This document shows, piece after piece, positions 14,992 to 15,599 of a DNA stretch of 15,599 nucleotides. Position 1 is the stretch's first letter. Each line of letters begins with the position of its first letter. A program made the position numbers and the translations under genes. The notes below the pieces were generated by a model. That model was given only the letters and a program-made list of their open reading frames with translations. It did no database searches and had not been told where the DNA came from. This DNA comes from Hyphochytrium catenoides (lineage: Eukaryota > Sar > Hyphochytriomycetes > Hyphochytriales > Hyphochytriaceae). Where the stretch lies: the NCBI GenBank assembly GCA_900088475.1, contig FLMG01003963.1, forward strand, positions 1-15,599, read 5' to 3'.

Positions 14992-15599
14992 ATGCCTCGA
15001 AAGAGAACTGTCGATCCGTCAGATGCTGAATACGTGCGCAAGAAGCGGTCTATACACAGCGCCAGGGAGAAGAAAAGGGTGAAAAAAATAGGAGAAGCGT
15101 TCAGCACTCTGCGGTTGCAGGTGGCGGCAATGGGCTATGGAGACCATCGCAGCCAGCTTGCCGTCCTTCTCAGGGCTTTGCAAATGGTGCAAGACATGGC
15201 TCGGGCTATAGCAGCTTTGCACAGGGAGATTGAGCTCTCCCAACGTACGGGGAGTTCAAAAGCCGAACCGTTGGTTGAACCGCAAGGACACGTCTCAATC
15301 GACATCTATGGAACGGCCAAGGCTAGCTTGCAAAGGTACAGGCATGTCGATACCTCGGCCATGGGTGAGTCTTCGGCATCTCAATCTTCTCCCCCCATTG
15401 ATCTTCCCTTGCACCCGGGGTGCGGCAGCTCAGTGCCGCCCACCGGGGAACCCCATTTGGCTCCAAGGGGAAAGGGAGAGGAAAGTAGGGTTGGTGACAC
15501 CGTCTTGCGACGACAGCCATCATTCTCTAATGACTGTGGGATAAACTCATCGGAAAAGAAGCCTTTTCTTCTACCGGCAACTTCATTGCAAGCACCGGT
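14992..15599 (+). CDS. Second bHLH transcription factor, partial (cut by right edge)
   Basis: From ATG 14992 the frame is open for 202 codons to the window end. Residues 1-5 (MPRKR) and 16-19 (RKKR) are basic and NLS-like. The bHLH spans about 17-70. The basic region has SIHSAREKKRVKKI with His22, Glu26, Arg29 at the contact spacing; helix 1 is GEAFSTLRLQV; the loop AAMGYGDHRS; helix 2 QLAVLLRALQMVQDM, followed by a short amphipathic stretch. Residues 85-202 are Ser/Pro/Gly-rich and probably disordered. The frame also stays open upstream to 14887, and a CCTGCAG acceptor ends at 14979, so upstream coding exons are possible. The class binds E-boxes as dimers. Spacing from the basic His to the loop Gly-Tyr is the same as in bHLH gene 1, arguing for common descent. 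Confidence 0.72.
   Translation, partial: MPRKRTVDPSDAEYVRKKRSIHSAREKKRVKKIGEAFSTLRLQVAAMGYGDHRSQLAVLLRALQMVQDMARAIAALHREIELSQRTGSSKAEPLVEPQGHVSIDIYGTAKASLQRYRHVDTSAMGESSASQSSPPIDLPLHPGCGSSVPPTGEPHLAPRGKGEESRVGDTVLRRQPSFSNDCGINSSEKKPFLLPATSLQAP

Overview
The window is nuclear DNA from a eukaryote whose identity I cannot fix. The signs are spliceosomal signals (GTAAGA/GTAAGT donors, TACTAAC branch points followed closely by AG), AATAAA polyadenylation signals, GA/CT microsatellites, a short TTAGGG-type interstitial telomeric tract, bHLH transcription factors, and decayed PIF1-helicase and LINE remnants. Base composition looks close to balanced. Nothing points to a prokaryotic or organellar origin. 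All multi-exon models below are hand-built from splice motifs and reading phase; none was tested against transcripts.

Layout. 1-502: the start of a minus-strand gene of unknown function (two candidate exons, running off the left edge). 503-1500: its upstream region. 1500-5350: a transposon graveyard built from fragments of a PIF1-like helicase (probably Helitron-type, no Rep domain seen). The fragments are arranged as two very large imperfect inverted repeats (about 2055-3600 and about 4210-5345), with three same-orientation copies of a roughly 100-bp non-coding module between them. 5520-5990: a decayed minus-strand coiled-coil reading frame. 6140-6475: the C-terminal zinc-knuckle end of a LINE reverse transcriptase, frameshifted. 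6480-8040: a strongly purine-rich plus strand whose long minus-strand open frames are hard to judge; a phase-consistent minus-strand gene for a hydrophobic protein may start at 8348. 8349-9252: a possible divergent promoter region with GA/CT tracts.

9253-11067: the best gene in the window, a bHLH transcription factor with a Ser/Glu-rich N-terminus, a bHLH at about residues 265-318, and a probable second exon coding an acidic C-terminal tail. 11068-12126: its 3' end, a perfect 12-bp E-box palindrome, a MITE-like foldback, and a minus-strand exon of unknown function behind a TACTAAC branch site. 12153-12184: telomere-like repeats. 12321-12707: an open frame resembling a degraded ISAs1/H-repeat DDE transposase. 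13479-13645: a possible membrane-segment exon. 14150-15599: a second bHLH gene, cut by the right edge. Its bHLH has the same helix-loop-helix spacing and the same Gly-Tyr in the loop as the first, so the two look like diverged tandem paralogues.

How they work together: the two bHLH proteins share a lineage and might form dimers on E-boxes such as the one at 11383-11394, but that is inference. The rest is mobile-element debris that has inserted, inverted and duplicated between the genes.
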